In this document: positions 7,980-16,500 of the stretch, piece after piece | How the letters are laid out: each line of letters begins with the position of its first letter | Position numbering within the stretch: position 1 is the stretch's first letter | Notes under the pieces: generated by a model | Told to the model about the DNA's origin: nothing | Databases searched by the model: none | Seen by the model: the letters and a program-made list of their open reading frames with translations, nothing else | Program-made: the position numbers and the translations under genes | NCBI RefSeq assembly: GCF_041146875.1 | Contig: NZ_JBFRXP010000014.1 | Location: 1-64,000 of the forward strand | Source: Igneacidithiobacillus sp041146875 | GTDB lineage: Bacteria > Pseudomonadota > Gammaproteobacteria > Acidithiobacillales > Acidithiobacillaceae | Direction of reading: 5' to 3' | Length of the DNA: 64,000 nucleotides

Positions 7980-9770
7980 ATGCGCAGTCACTATTGTTAC
8001 CAGGTTACAGAAAAACAAATCGACGAAACCGTCACGCTTTGCGCCTGGGTGCAACGGCGGCGCGATCATGGTGGGGTGATCTTTCTCGATTTGCGCGATC
8101 GCGGCGGCTTGGTGCAGGTAGTGGTCGACCCCGATCGCCCGGAAGCCTTTGCCACGGCCGAGGACTGTCGATCGGAGTTTGTGCTGCGTGTAGAGGGCCA
8201 AGTGCGAGCGCGTCCCGCCGGAACAGAGAACGCCAACTTGAGCAGTGGCAAAGTAGAAATTCTGGCACACAAGATTGAAATTTTGAGCCGCGCCGATGCC
8301 CTGCCGTTTCCCTTGGATGAAGAAGGGATCAGCGAAAACCTGCGCTTGCAGTATCGCTATCTTGATCTGCGTCGCCCGCAGATGCAGCAGAATCTGCGCC
8401 TGCGCCATCAGGTTACTCGCTATGTGCGCAATTATCTCGATGAGGCAGGCTGTATCGATATCGAAACTCCGGTGCTGACGCGCTCCACGCCCGAAGGCGC
8501 GCGTGACTACCTGGTGCCCTCCCGCACCCAGCCAGGGCAGTTTTTTGCCCTGCCGCAGAGCCCGCAATTGTTCAAACAACTACTCATGGTGGCGGGCTTT
8601 GATCGCTACTACCAGATTACCAAGTGTTTTCGCGATGAGGATCTGCGCGCCGATCGGCAGCCGGAATTTACCCAGATCGATATTGAGATGTCCTTCGTCG
8701 AAGAGAAGGACGTCATGGCCTTGGCCGAACCGATGATTCGTGGCCTATTCCGTAGCGTGCTGCAGGTGGAGTTGCCAGAGCCCTTCCCGCGTATGCCCTA
8801 TGCCGAGGCCATGCAGCGTTTTGGCGTGGATCGCCCGGATCTGCGCAATCCGCTGGAATTGACGGAACTGACCGACCTAATGCGCGGCGTCGAATTCAAG
8901 GTCTTCCGTGCGGCGGCAGATGCGCCGCGTGGTCGCGTTGCCTGCCTGCGCGTACCGGGCGGTGCCAGCCTCAGCCGCGCGCAAATTGATGGCTATACCG
9001 AGTTTGTCGCCATATACGGCGCCAAGGGGCTGGCCTGGATCAAGGTCAACAACCTGGCGGCAGGAGCGGCGGGCCTGCAGTCGCCCATCGTCAAGTTCTT
9101 GCCCGAAGATGTGCTACAGGAGATCCTGCAGCGCAGCGGCGCCAGCGACGGCGACATACTGTTCTTTGGTGCCGACCGCGCCAAGATTGTCAACGAGGCC
9201 TTGGGGAACTTGCGCAACCGCGTCGGCGCTGATCTTGGACTCTTACAGGGCGAGTGGAAGCCCGTGTGGATTACCGACTTCCCCATGTTTGAGTTTGACG
9301 AGAAAGAAGAGCGCTGGAGTTCCACGCACCACCCCTTTACCGCGCCGCAATCCACGGATCTGGCGGCGCTGCGCACGGACCCCGAACATGCCTTGGCGCG
9401 CGCCTACGATCTGGTACTGAATGGCAATGAGATTGGTGGGGGGAGTATTCGTATTCACCGTCAGGATGTACAAAAGGAGGTCTTCGCGGCGCTTGGTATT
9501 GGTCCCGAGGAAGCCCAAGACAAATTCGCCTTTTTGCTGGATGCGCTGCGCTTTGGCGCCCCGCCCCATGGGGGCTTAGCCTTTGGTCTCGACCGCTTGG
9601 TGATGTTGATGAGTGGCAGCGACACGATTCGCGACGTCATCGCCTTCCCGAAGACGCAGAAGGCAGGCTGTTTGCTTACCGCCGCACCGAGCCCCGTGGC
9701 CGAGCGTCAGTTGCAGGAGCTCGGTATCCGGCTGCGTCCGGGAGTGGGAGATGGCGTACAAAATCCCTAA
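7980..9770 (+). CDS. aspS: Aspartyl-tRNA synthetase (class II)
   Basis: 596 residues, the bacterial-type length with the extra GAD insertion domain. Order: N-terminal OB fold (VTLCAWVQRRRDHGGVIF), motif 2 (FRDEDLRADRQPEFTQID) near residue 220, the GAD insert (about 290-420), and motif 3 (GLDRLVMLMSG) near 540. The ATG at 7980 begins MRSHYC, as in homologues; an in-frame TTG at 7956 is less likely. In an organism making Asn-tRNA by transamidation this enzyme may also mischarge tRNA-Asn; the window does not settle that. The stop overlaps the nudB start. Confidence 0.97.
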   Translation: MRSHYCYQVTEKQIDETVTLCAWVQRRRDHGGVIFLDLRDRGGLVQVVVDPDRPEAFATAEDCRSEFVLRVEGQVRARPAGTENANLSSGKVEILAHKIEILSRADALPFPLDEEGISENLRLQYRYLDLRRPQMQQNLRLRHQVTRYVRNYLDEAGCIDIETPVLTRSTPEGARDYLVPSRTQPGQFFALPQSPQLFKQLLMVAGFDRYYQITKCFRDEDLRADRQPEFTQIDIEMSFVEEKDVMALAEPMIRGLFRSVLQVELPEPFPRMPYAEAMQRFGVDRPDLRNPLELTELTDLMRGVEFKVFRAAADAPRGRVACLRVPGGASLSRAQIDGYTEFVAIYGAKGLAWIKVNNLAAGAAGLQSPIVKFLPEDVLQEILQRSGASDGDILFFGADRAKIVNEALGNLRNRVGADLGLLQGEWKPVWITDFPMFEFDEKEERWSSTHHPFTAPQSTDLAALRTDPEHALARAYDLVLNGNEIGGGSIRIHRQDVQKEVFAALGIGPEEAQDKFAFLLDALRFGAPPHGGLAFGLDRLVMLMSGSDTIRDVIAFPKTQKAGCLLTAAPSPVAERQLQELGIRLRPGVGDGVQNP

Positions 9771-10200
9771 ATCCATCCTCGTTCTGGTGCATACGGCGAC
9801 CCAGGTATTGCTGCTGGAGCGGGTGCGACCGCAGGGTTTTTGGCAGTCGGTTACCGGTAGCCTCGAGCCGGGCGAGGACTGGCGGATGGCGGCAGAACGG
9901 GAGCTAGCGGAAGAAACCGGCTTTGCTGCCATGAACTTGATCGACACCGGGGTGCGTAATCGCTTTCCCATTGTGCCGCCTTGGTCGGAGCGCTATGCAC
10001 CGGAGGTGAAAGAGAACGAAGAGCGAATCTTCACGTTGTGCCTGGCACAGGCGGAAACCCCACAGCTGCGGGCCAGCGAGCATTGCGCCTTTGCCTGGCT
10101 GGCGCCAGCCGAGGCGTCCGCCCGCTGTGGTTCGTGGACCAACCGCAACGCTATCATTCGCTTGTTTGGTACGCTTGACGACGGGCAGCTAGCCTCTTAG
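9751..10200 (+). CDS. nudB: Dihydroneopterin triphosphate diphosphatase (Nudix)
   Basis: 149 residues with a Nudix box: G-S-L-E-P-G-E-D then REL-AEETG, matching GX5EX7REUXEEXGU around residues 37-59. NudB removes pyrophosphate from dihydroneopterin triphosphate in folate synthesis. Identity rests on the box, the length, and its place right after aspS (20-base overlap), the same order as in Escherichia coli. The start MAYKIPKS also resembles NudB. Other Nudix substrates remain possible. Confidence 0.87.
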   Translation: MAYKIPKSILVLVHTATQVLLLERVRPQGFWQSVTGSLEPGEDWRMAAERELAEETGFAAMNLIDTGVRNRFPIVPPWSERYAPEVKENEERIFTLCLAQAETPQLRASEHCAFAWLAPAEASARCGSWTNRNAIIRLFGTLDDGQLAS

Positions 10201-10241
10201 CTTGAAGATATTGGGGCAAACTCGACGATGCGAGGGTTGCA

Positions 10242-11333
10242 ATGAGTGTTGACACGGTTCAATTTCGCGGGCGCAACGAGGCAGCAGAACTGGATACGCG
10301 GATTCGCGTGGCCAAGGCGGCGCTGGGTAAGCGTGCTGTCATCCTCGGACACCATTACCAGCGCGAGGAGGTCTATCGCCATGCTGATTTTCATGGCGAT
10401 TCCCTCCAGCTGTCGCGCGTGGCGGCCGAGCTGGATGCCGAATATATCGTTTTTTGTGGCGTTCACTTTATGGCCGAAGTGGCGGATATCCTCAGCCGCC
10501 CCGAGCAAAAGAGCATCCTGCCCGACCTGCAGGCGGGTTGTGCCATGGCCGACATGGCAAGTATCGAGCAGGTGGAACGCGCCTGGGAGGAACTGCGCGG
10601 GGTGCTTGATCCCGATACCGAGATCACTCCCGTCACCTACGTAAATTCCAGCGCCGAAATCAAGGCCTTCTGTGGGCGTCATGGTGGCACCGTCTGCACC
10701 TCCTCCAGTGCCCGCAAGATTCTCGATTGGGGCTTTCAGCAGCGCCCCAAGGCCTTTTTCTTTCCCGATCAGCACCTGGGGCGCTGGAGTGGACATCAAC
10801 TGGGGATTCCCCTGCGCGAGATGCCTGTTTGGGACCCCGAGCTGCCCCTTGGTGGGCTTGATCCTGAGGAAATCCGCCGGGCGAAGATTTTGCTCTGGAA
10901 AGGACACTGTTCGGTACATCAGATGTTTCAGCCGATTCATATCGAACGCTGGCGTGCCGCGCATCCGCAGGGCAAGGTCATCGCTCACCCCGAAGCGGCA
11001 TTTGAGGTCTGCAGCATGGCCGATGCGGTCGGGTCGACTGATTTTATTTTGAAAACCGTGAAGGCAGCGGAGCCCGGCAGTGAGTGGCTGGTAGGTACAG
11101 AGATCAATCTGGTTACCCGCTTGGCCGACGAGGTGCGCCACGAGGGGAAGACAGTGGAATTCATGTCGCCGATGGTCTGCATGTGCTCGACCATGTTCCG
11201 TATTGATCCCGAGCAGCTAGCAGTGACCCTTGAAGAGCTGGTTGCGGGACGCGAGCGCAACGTCATTCGCGTGCCTGAGCAGATCGCCGTCGAGGCGCGC
11301 GTGGCGTTACAGCGCATGCTGGAGCAATCCTGA
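10242..11333 (+). CDS. nadA: Quinolinate synthase A
   Basis: 363 residues. NadA condenses iminoaspartate with dihydroxyacetone phosphate to quinolinate for NAD synthesis, using a [4Fe-4S] cluster. The three cluster cysteines are visible in QAGCAMAD (about residue 102), near GHCSVH (about 224) and in the MVCMCSTM segment (about 308). The substrate-binding HHYQ motif is near residue 37. No nadB or nadC is nearby. The stop overlaps an open frame that continues into the acyltransferase. Confidence 0.97.
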   Translation: MSVDTVQFRGRNEAAELDTRIRVAKAALGKRAVILGHHYQREEVYRHADFHGDSLQLSRVAAELDAEYIVFCGVHFMAEVADILSRPEQKSILPDLQAGCAMADMASIEQVERAWEELRGVLDPDTEITPVTYVNSSAEIKAFCGRHGGTVCTSSSARKILDWGFQQRPKAFFFPDQHLGRWSGHQLGIPLREMPVWDPELPLGGLDPEEIRRAKILLWKGHCSVHQMFQPIHIERWRAAHPQGKVIAHPEAAFEVCSMADAVGSTDFILKTVKAAEPGSEWLVGTEINLVTRLADEVRHEGKTVEFMSPMVCMCSTMFRIDPEQLAVTLEELVAGRERNVIRVPEQIAVEARVALQRMLEQS

Positions 11334-11419
11334 GCGGTATCCTGCACGGCGCTGCCGCCGATCCGGGTGGTAACTGGACCTTTTCGCAACGTGCCCTGCA
11401 CCGGGGAATCATCTGTTAC

Positions 11420-11947
11420 GTGCAGCAATACCAAGGGGGGCGATGGGACGCGAGCACGGTACCCAGCAGTGGCCCCGCCATTATCGCCTGCAATCATCTT
11501 TCCGTACTCGACCCTCTGCTTCTGGTGGCCAGCAATCAGCGGCTAATTTCTTTTCTGATAGCGCAAGAGTATTACGATCTGCGCTGGCTACGCCCATGGC
11601 TGGAGCGCAGTGCTTGCATCCCGGTGCGCCGCGATGGCCGCGACCTACGTGGTCTGCTGCAGGCGCGCCGGCTGCTGCAGGCCGGGCGGGTGCTGGGCAT
11701 CTTTCCCGAAGGCGGCATCGCCCGCGAAGGGATGCAAAAAGGTCTCGCTTGGCTGGTGCGCGAGAGTGCGGCACCAGTCGTTCCTGCCCGCGTCTTGGCC
11801 GTGCGTCAATACCCCTCCGACTGGCAAACCTGGCTCCGGCGCCAGCATCCCGTGCTGCGCTATGGGGTACCCCTGCACTTTCATCCAGATGCCGACGCCG
11901 CCGAGATCCTCGGCGCGACGCGCAGCGCCATCGCCACCTTGGCATGA
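11420..11947 (+). CDS. Lysophospholipid acyltransferase family protein (PlsC-like)
   Basis: 175 residues from GTG 11420. The acyltransferase HX4D motif is NHLSVLD near residue 25, and the FPEGG block follows near 99. Such proteins esterify lysophosphatidic acid or similar acceptors at the inner membrane. The frame stays open upstream to the nadA stop without an ATG or GTG. A longer N-terminus (for example from CTG 11330) would give the more usual spacing before NHX4D, so the start is uncertain. It is co-directional with nadA. Confidence 0.8.
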   Translation: MQQYQGGRWDASTVPSSGPAIIACNHLSVLDPLLLVASNQRLISFLIAQEYYDLRWLRPWLERSACIPVRRDGRDLRGLLQARRLLQAGRVLGIFPEGGIAREGMQKGLAWLVRESAAPVVPARVLAVRQYPSDWQTWLRRQHPVLRYGVPLHFHPDADAAEILGATRSAIATLA

Positions 11948-12022
11948 CGCTTGCGTAGCGTTTGCGTTATCATGCGCGAACTTTCATCAGAATGAGTTGC
12001 TTAGGGTTTCAAGGAGCGGTAT

Positions 12023-12778
12023 ATGTCCGGTCATAGCAAGTGGTCCACCATCAAATTCAAGAAGGCACTCAAAGACGCCAAACGTGGCAAGATCTTTACG
12101 CGCCTGATCCGCGAAATTACCGTGGCGGCACGCGCCGGTGGTGGAGACCCGAACAGCAACTCGCGTTTGCGTCTGGCGCTCGACAAGGCCTACGCCGCGA
12201 ACATGACCAAAGACACCGTGGAGCGTGCAGTCAAGCGCGGCACCGGCGAGTTGGAAGGGGTGGACTACGAGGAAGTGACCTATGAGGGCTACGGCCCCGG
12301 CGGAGTCGCCATTTTGGTCGAGACCATGACCGACAACAAGGTGCGCACGGTGGCCGAGATTCGCCACATCTTTTCCAAGCGTGGCGGCAACATGGGTACC
12401 GCCGGCTCGGTAGCTTATCAATTCAAAAAACTGGGTTTGATCACCTTCCCCGGAGATGCCAACGAGGAGCGCATTCTCGAGGCAGCCCTGGAGGCGGGAG
12501 CGGAAGACGTAACCAACGAAGGCGAACGCATTGCCGTCTATACGGCAGCCACCGATCTGCACGGGGTGACGCAAGCGTTGGAAGCCGCAGGTCTGAAACC
12601 AGAGGATAGCGAGATCACCATGATCCCCGAAAACACCATCGAGGTCAGTGGCGAGGAGGCAGAAAAACTCCTGCGTCTGATCGAGTTTCTGGAAGAAAAC
12701 GACGATGTGCAGAACGTCTACGCCAACTATGAGTTGAGCGACGAAGAGATGGCACGCCTGGAGGCGGCAGAATCCTGA
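12023..12778 (+). CDS. yebC: YebC/PmpR family regulatory or translation-associated protein
   Basis: 251 residues, full family length. The N-terminus MSGHSKWSTIKFKK and the YEGYGPGG block are diagnostic of YebC/PmpR. Some members act as transcription regulators of ruvC or other genes; others relieve ribosome stalling on proline stretches. Its position immediately upstream of ruvCAB is the classic arrangement. A ribosome site (aaggagcgg) precedes the ATG. Confidence 0.95.
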   Translation: MSGHSKWSTIKFKKALKDAKRGKIFTRLIREITVAARAGGGDPNSNSRLRLALDKAYAANMTKDTVERAVKRGTGELEGVDYEEVTYEGYGPGGVAILVETMTDNKVRTVAEIRHIFSKRGGNMGTAGSVAYQFKKLGLITFPGDANEERILEAALEAGAEDVTNEGERIAVYTAATDLHGVTQALEAAGLKPEDSEITMIPENTIEVSGEEAEKLLRLIEFLEENDDVQNVYANYELSDEEMARLEAAES

Positions 12779-12812
12779 GCCCCGGCAAGCAACGGATCGG
12801 ACCCCAACGGAC

Positions 12813-13322
12813 ATGCGACGCATCATCGGGATTGACCCCGGCTCCCTGCGCACCGGCTATGGCATCATCGAAGCCGATATCAATGGACGGCTGCGCCATA
12901 TCACCCACGGCTGCATCAACGTCTCGGGACATCCTTTCCTCGAACGCATTGCCGCCATCCACCGAGGCTTGAGCCAAGTGCTGCAGGATTTTGCGCCGCA
13001 GTCGGCCGCCATCGAGCAGGTCTTTATGGCACGCAATGCGGACTCTGCTCTGAAACTGGGACAGGCGCGCGGCGCGGCGCTGGTTGCCCTTTTGGAACGA
13101 AATCTGCCCGTCTCTGAATACACTGCCCTGCAGATCAAAAAGGCCAGCGTTGGGGCCGGTCATGCCGACAAGGCGCAAGTGGAGCATATGGTGCGCCGTC
13201 TCCTTGGCATTCACGATAGCGTGCAGGCCGACGCCGCCGATGCCCTGGCCTGTGCCATTTGCCACGCCCACAGCGAGGGAACGCAAGCTTTCTGGCGGGC
13301 ACGGGAGATCGTCGGGCGATGA
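12813..13322 (+). CDS. ruvC: Holliday junction endonuclease RuvC
   Basis: 169 residues. RuvC cleaves Holliday junctions that RuvAB has migrated. The first catalytic Asp is in the IIGIDPGS motif at the N-terminus, the conserved Glu is in AIEQVFM (about 67), and the C-terminal acidic pair is in HEADADA-like DAADALA (about 140). The stop overlaps ruvA as ATGA. Confidence 0.97.
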   Translation: MRRIIGIDPGSLRTGYGIIEADINGRLRHITHGCINVSGHPFLERIAAIHRGLSQVLQDFAPQSAAIEQVFMARNADSALKLGQARGAALVALLERNLPVSEYTALQIKKASVGAGHADKAQVEHMVRRLLGIHDSVQADAADALACAICHAHSEGTQAFWRAREIVGR

Positions 13323-13900
13323 TCACCAGTCTGCAAGGCAAAATCCTGCAACGCCGTCCGCCTTGGTTGTGGCTTGACGTCTCTGGCGTGGGCTACGAGA
13401 TCGAGATGCCTCTGTCGAGCTTCTACCGGCTACCGGCAGAGGGCAGCCCGTTGCAGATCTTCACCCATTTTGTCGTACGCGAAGATGCGCAGTTGCTTTA
13501 TGGTTTTTTGACCCTCGACGAGCGCGAACTCTTTCGTCTCCTGATCAAGGTGAATGGGATCGGTGGCAAGGTCGCTCTGGCCTGTCTCGCCGGGCTTGAG
13601 GTCGGACAATTACGCGAGGCGCTGCTCCTTGGGGACAAAAGACGCCTCACTGCCATCCCCGGCATCGGTGCCAAGACTGCCGAGCGCATGATTGTAGAAT
13701 TACAGGACAAGATTGAAGGTGCCGGAACCGCTTTCCGTCCAGGCACTGCGGTCAACGACCCGAAACAGGAGGCAATTGCAGCCCTTCAGAGCCTCGGCTA
13801 TAAGCTTGTCGAAGCGCAGCGGGCCGTGGATGGCTTGCCTGGAGAGCTAGCGGTCGAAGAACTGATTCGTCAATCTTTACAAATTCTTGCACGCCGCTAG
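13319..13900 (+). CDS. ruvA: Holliday junction branch migration protein RuvA
   Basis: 193 residues from ATG 13319, which overlaps the ruvC stop. It begins MITSLQGKIL like other RuvA proteins. The OB domain (1-64) is followed by two helix-hairpin-helix motifs (LIKVNGIGGKVA and AIPGIGAKTAERMI) and a C-terminal RuvB-binding domain (EAIAALQSLGY). An open frame reaches 13259 but would run deep into ruvC. Confidence 0.97.
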   Translation: MITSLQGKILQRRPPWLWLDVSGVGYEIEMPLSSFYRLPAEGSPLQIFTHFVVREDAQLLYGFLTLDERELFRLLIKVNGIGGKVALACLAGLEVGQLREALLLGDKRRLTAIPGIGAKTAERMIVELQDKIEGAGTAFRPGTAVNDPKQEAIAALQSLGYKLVEAQRAVDGLPGELAVEELIRQSLQILARR

Positions 13901-13917
13901 CGGGAACTTTGCGAAAA

Positions 13918-14964
13918 ATGGGCACTCCCAGCGCCATGAACCGAGACAATCTGACTGCCGCCGAGCAAGTGGGCGACAAGATCGACCATGCGCTGCGCCC
14001 GCGCCTGCTGCAGGAATATCTGGGACAGGAACGTTTGCGGGAGTCTTTGTCGCTCTTCATCGACGCGGCGCGGCAGCGGCAAGAGGCGCTGGATCACGTC
14101 CTACTCTTTGGCCCCCCCGGACTTGGTAAGACGACGCTGGCGCACATCATCGCCCAGGAGATGGGCGCGGGGCTGAAGGTTACCTCCGGTCCCATTCTCG
14201 ACAAGGCTGGCGATCTTGCTGCCATCCTCACCAATTTGCAGCCCCATGATGTTCTCTTCGTTGACGAGATCCATCGCCTGAGCCCCGTAGTAGAGGAAAT
14301 CCTCTATCCTGCGCTAGAAGACTTCGAGCTCGACATCCTGATCGGTGAAGGGCCGGCAGCACGCTCCATCAAGATCGGCTTGCCGCCGTTTACGCTGATT
14401 GGCGCCACCACCCGCGCCGGGCTTCTGTCTTCACCCCTGCGAGATCGCTTCGGTATCAGTTTTCACCTGGAGTTTTATAGTGTGGAGGAACTGAGCCGCA
14501 TCGTCGCACGCTCGGCGGGGATTCTGCAGGTTCCTGCGGCGGTCGAGGGAGTGCGGGAGATTGCGGCGCGGGCGCGCGGCACCCCACGCATCGCCAATCG
14601 TTTGTTGCGCCGGGTACGCGACTATGCCCAAGTGCGTGGCAATGGCAGCATCGAGCATGCCACAGCGCGTGCCGCACTGGAGCTGATGGAAGTGGACGAA
14701 CACGGTTTTGATTCCCAGGATCGTCGCCTGCTCGGCATCATCATCGAACGCTTTGGCGGCGGGCCAGTGGGGGTAGAAAGCCTGGCTGCAGCCTTGGGCG
14801 AGGACCGGGGCACCATCGAGGACGTACTTGAGCCTTTTCTCATTCAGTCGGGCTACCTCATCCGCACGCCCCGCGGCCGCTGCGCTACAGCCCAGAGTTA
14901 CCTCGCTTTGGGGCTGCCACGACCGGAATCCGGGCAGTCGGGGGGCCTCTTCGATGGCACCTGA
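13918..14964 (+). CDS. ruvB: Holliday junction branch migration ATPase RuvB
   Basis: About 348 residues. This is a AAA+ motor with Walker A GPPGLGKTT, Walker B DEIHRL, sensor-1 GATTRAG and a C-terminal winged helix (TPRGR). It drives branch migration with RuvA. The start is not certain: TTG 13909, ATG 13918 and ATG 13936 are all in frame. ATG 13918 is used here as a compromise. The 3' end overlaps ybgC by 11 bases. Confidence 0.96.
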   Translation: MGTPSAMNRDNLTAAEQVGDKIDHALRPRLLQEYLGQERLRESLSLFIDAARQRQEALDHVLLFGPPGLGKTTLAHIIAQEMGAGLKVTSGPILDKAGDLAAILTNLQPHDVLFVDEIHRLSPVVEEILYPALEDFELDILIGEGPAARSIKIGLPPFTLIGATTRAGLLSSPLRDRFGISFHLEFYSVEELSRIVARSAGILQVPAAVEGVREIAARARGTPRIANRLLRRVRDYAQVRGNGSIEHATARAALELMEVDEHGFDSQDRRLLGIIIERFGGGPVGVESLAAALGEDRGTIEDVLEPFLIQSGYLIRTPRGRCATAQSYLALGLPRPESGQSGGLFDGT

Positions 14965-15376
14965 TAATATGCCACAAGGCCAGTTCGCCGTGCGGGTATA
15001 TTATGAAGATACGGATCACGGCGGGGTGGTGTATCATGCGAATTATTTGCGCTTTATGGAGCGCGCCCGCACGGAAATGTTACGCGAGAGAGGCTTGGAG
15101 CTGGATCGACTGGAGCGAGAGGATGGTGTGGTTTTTGCGGTACGCCGCGCCAGCCTCGACTTCCGCGCCCCCGCCCGTTTCAATCAATTGCTGCAAATCG
15201 AGACCCAAATCAGCGAAGTCCGTCCCTTGCGCATGCGCTTTGTGCAGCGCGTCGCACATGCAGACCGGTTGCTTTGCCGCGGCGAGATCGAAGTAGCTTG
15301 CCTCTCGGCAGCCGATTTTCGCCCCACGCCCATACCTGGGCATGTTCTTCATGCCTTTTTCCCCGACCATCCCTGA
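14954..15376 (+). CDS. ybgC: Acyl-CoA thioesterase of the Tol-Pal cluster (YbgC)
   Basis: 140 residues, hot-dog fold. The YbgC signature is RVYYEDTDHGGVVYHANYL near residue 12, with the catalytic Asp in the DTDHGGVVYH block. E. coli YbgC is a short-chain acyl-CoA thioesterase encoded first in the tol-pal operon, as here. ATG 14954 overlaps the ruvB end; ATG 14969 is a possible alternative. The longer open frame from 14828 lies inside ruvB and is rejected. Confidence 0.93.
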   Translation: MAPDNMPQGQFAVRVYYEDTDHGGVVYHANYLRFMERARTEMLRERGLELDRLEREDGVVFAVRRASLDFRAPARFNQLLQIETQISEVRPLRMRFVQRVAHADRLLCRGEIEVACLSAADFRPTPIPGHVLHAFFPDHP

Positions 15377-15388
15377 ACGCGAGACTCC

Positions 15389-16084
15389 ATGGACACCAGT
15401 GCCTTACCTTCTGCCCAGCATCTATCCATCAGCCACCTGATTCTGCATGCCAGTCCTGTAGTACAGGGAATTTTGCTTTTATTGTTGATCGCCTCGGTTG
15501 TCTCCTGGTTCGTAATCTTTCAGAAAGGGATGGTGTTTTCCAGCGCGCACCGGGCACTGAAGCGTTTTGAAAAGCGCTTCTGGAGCGGCGGCGAAATGGC
15601 GCAGATCTATCAGAACGTGAGCAACAACCCGCAGCTGGAGATTGGCGCCGGCAGTATCTTCTGCGCTGGCTACGAGGAGTTTCAACGGCAACGGAAGGGA
15701 CACGCGAGTGATGCCCTGGATGCCGCACGGCGCGCCATGCGCGGCGCCCAGATCCGCGAAATCGGCCAATTGGAGAGTAACCTCCCCCTGCTCGCTTCGA
15801 TTTCTTCCGTGGCACCCTTTGTAGGGCTACTAGGCACGGTCTGGGGTATCATGACAACCTTCATGAATATTGGCATGGCGCAACAGGCGACCCTGGCGGC
15901 AGTGGCACCACCGGTTGCCGAGGCGCTGATCGCGACCCTTGCGGGTCTCTTTGCCGCCATTCCGGCGACCTTTTTCTACAATCGTTTTGCCCATCGTCTG
16001 GATGAACTCGACGCGCATTACGAGGTCTTCATGGATGAATTCACCAATATCCTGCACCGTCAGTTACCCGAGAGCAAAGCATGA
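15389..16084 (+). CDS. tolQ: Tol-Pal system proton channel subunit TolQ
   Basis: 231 residues with three transmembrane helices: one near residues 22-44, then two in the second half around VAPFVGLLGTVWGIM and EALIATLAGLFAAIPATFFYN. TolQ, with TolR, uses the proton gradient to energise TolA for outer-membrane constriction at division. The stop overlaps the tolR ATG. Confidence 0.97.
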   Translation: MDTSALPSAQHLSISHLILHASPVVQGILLLLLIASVVSWFVIFQKGMVFSSAHRALKRFEKRFWSGGEMAQIYQNVSNNPQLEIGAGSIFCAGYEEFQRQRKGHASDALDAARRAMRGAQIREIGQLESNLPLLASISSVAPFVGLLGTVWGIMTTFMNIGMAQQATLAAVAPPVAEALIATLAGLFAAIPATFFYNRFAHRLDELDAHYEVFMDEFTNILHRQLPESKA

Positions 16085-16500
16085 GAAGTCGGAAGCGCCG
16101 CCGTCTGCTTGCTGAGATGAACGTCGTGCCCTACATCGACGTTTCTTTGGTGCTCTTGGTCATTTTCATGCTCTCGGCGCCACTACTCACCCAGGGCGTT
16201 AACGTCAATCTACCCAAGGGCGTAAGCAAACCCGTGCCGGACAAAACTCCCCCCATCGTTATCTCGGTGGCCAAGGATGGCAAGCTCGACCTGCAGTACA
16301 AGGATCAGCACCTCAGTCCACAGCTACAGAATTTAGCAGCGGCGGTCGACAAAGTCGGTCATGGCAATCCAGCGCAGATGCAGGTTTTGGTAGGCGGTGA
16401 TGCCCACGCCGACTACGGCAAAGTGATGGCGGTCATGGCCGCCCTGCAGCAAGCGGGTATTTCCCACGTGGGCCTACTTACGCGACCGGAACGCCATTGA
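16081..16500 (+). CDS. tolR: Tol-Pal system protein TolR
   Basis: 139 residues. One N-terminal transmembrane helix carries the proton-relay Asp in PYIDVSLVLLVIFM (about residue 20), with the ExbD/TolR periplasmic domain after it. It starts at ATG overlapping the tolQ stop and ends overlapping the TTG of tolA, so tolQRA are translationally coupled. Confidence 0.96.
   Translation: MRSRKRRRLLAEMNVVPYIDVSLVLLVIFMLSAPLLTQGVNVNLPKGVSKPVPDKTPPIVISVAKDGKLDLQYKDQHLSPQLQNLAAAVDKVGHGNPAQMQVLVGGDAHADYGKVMAVMAALQQAGISHVGLLTRPERH

Noticed and set aside
10197..11141. Long minus-strand open frame opposite nadA
   Set aside because: It is the antisense of a certain nadA gene and has no recognisable domains or ribosome site.
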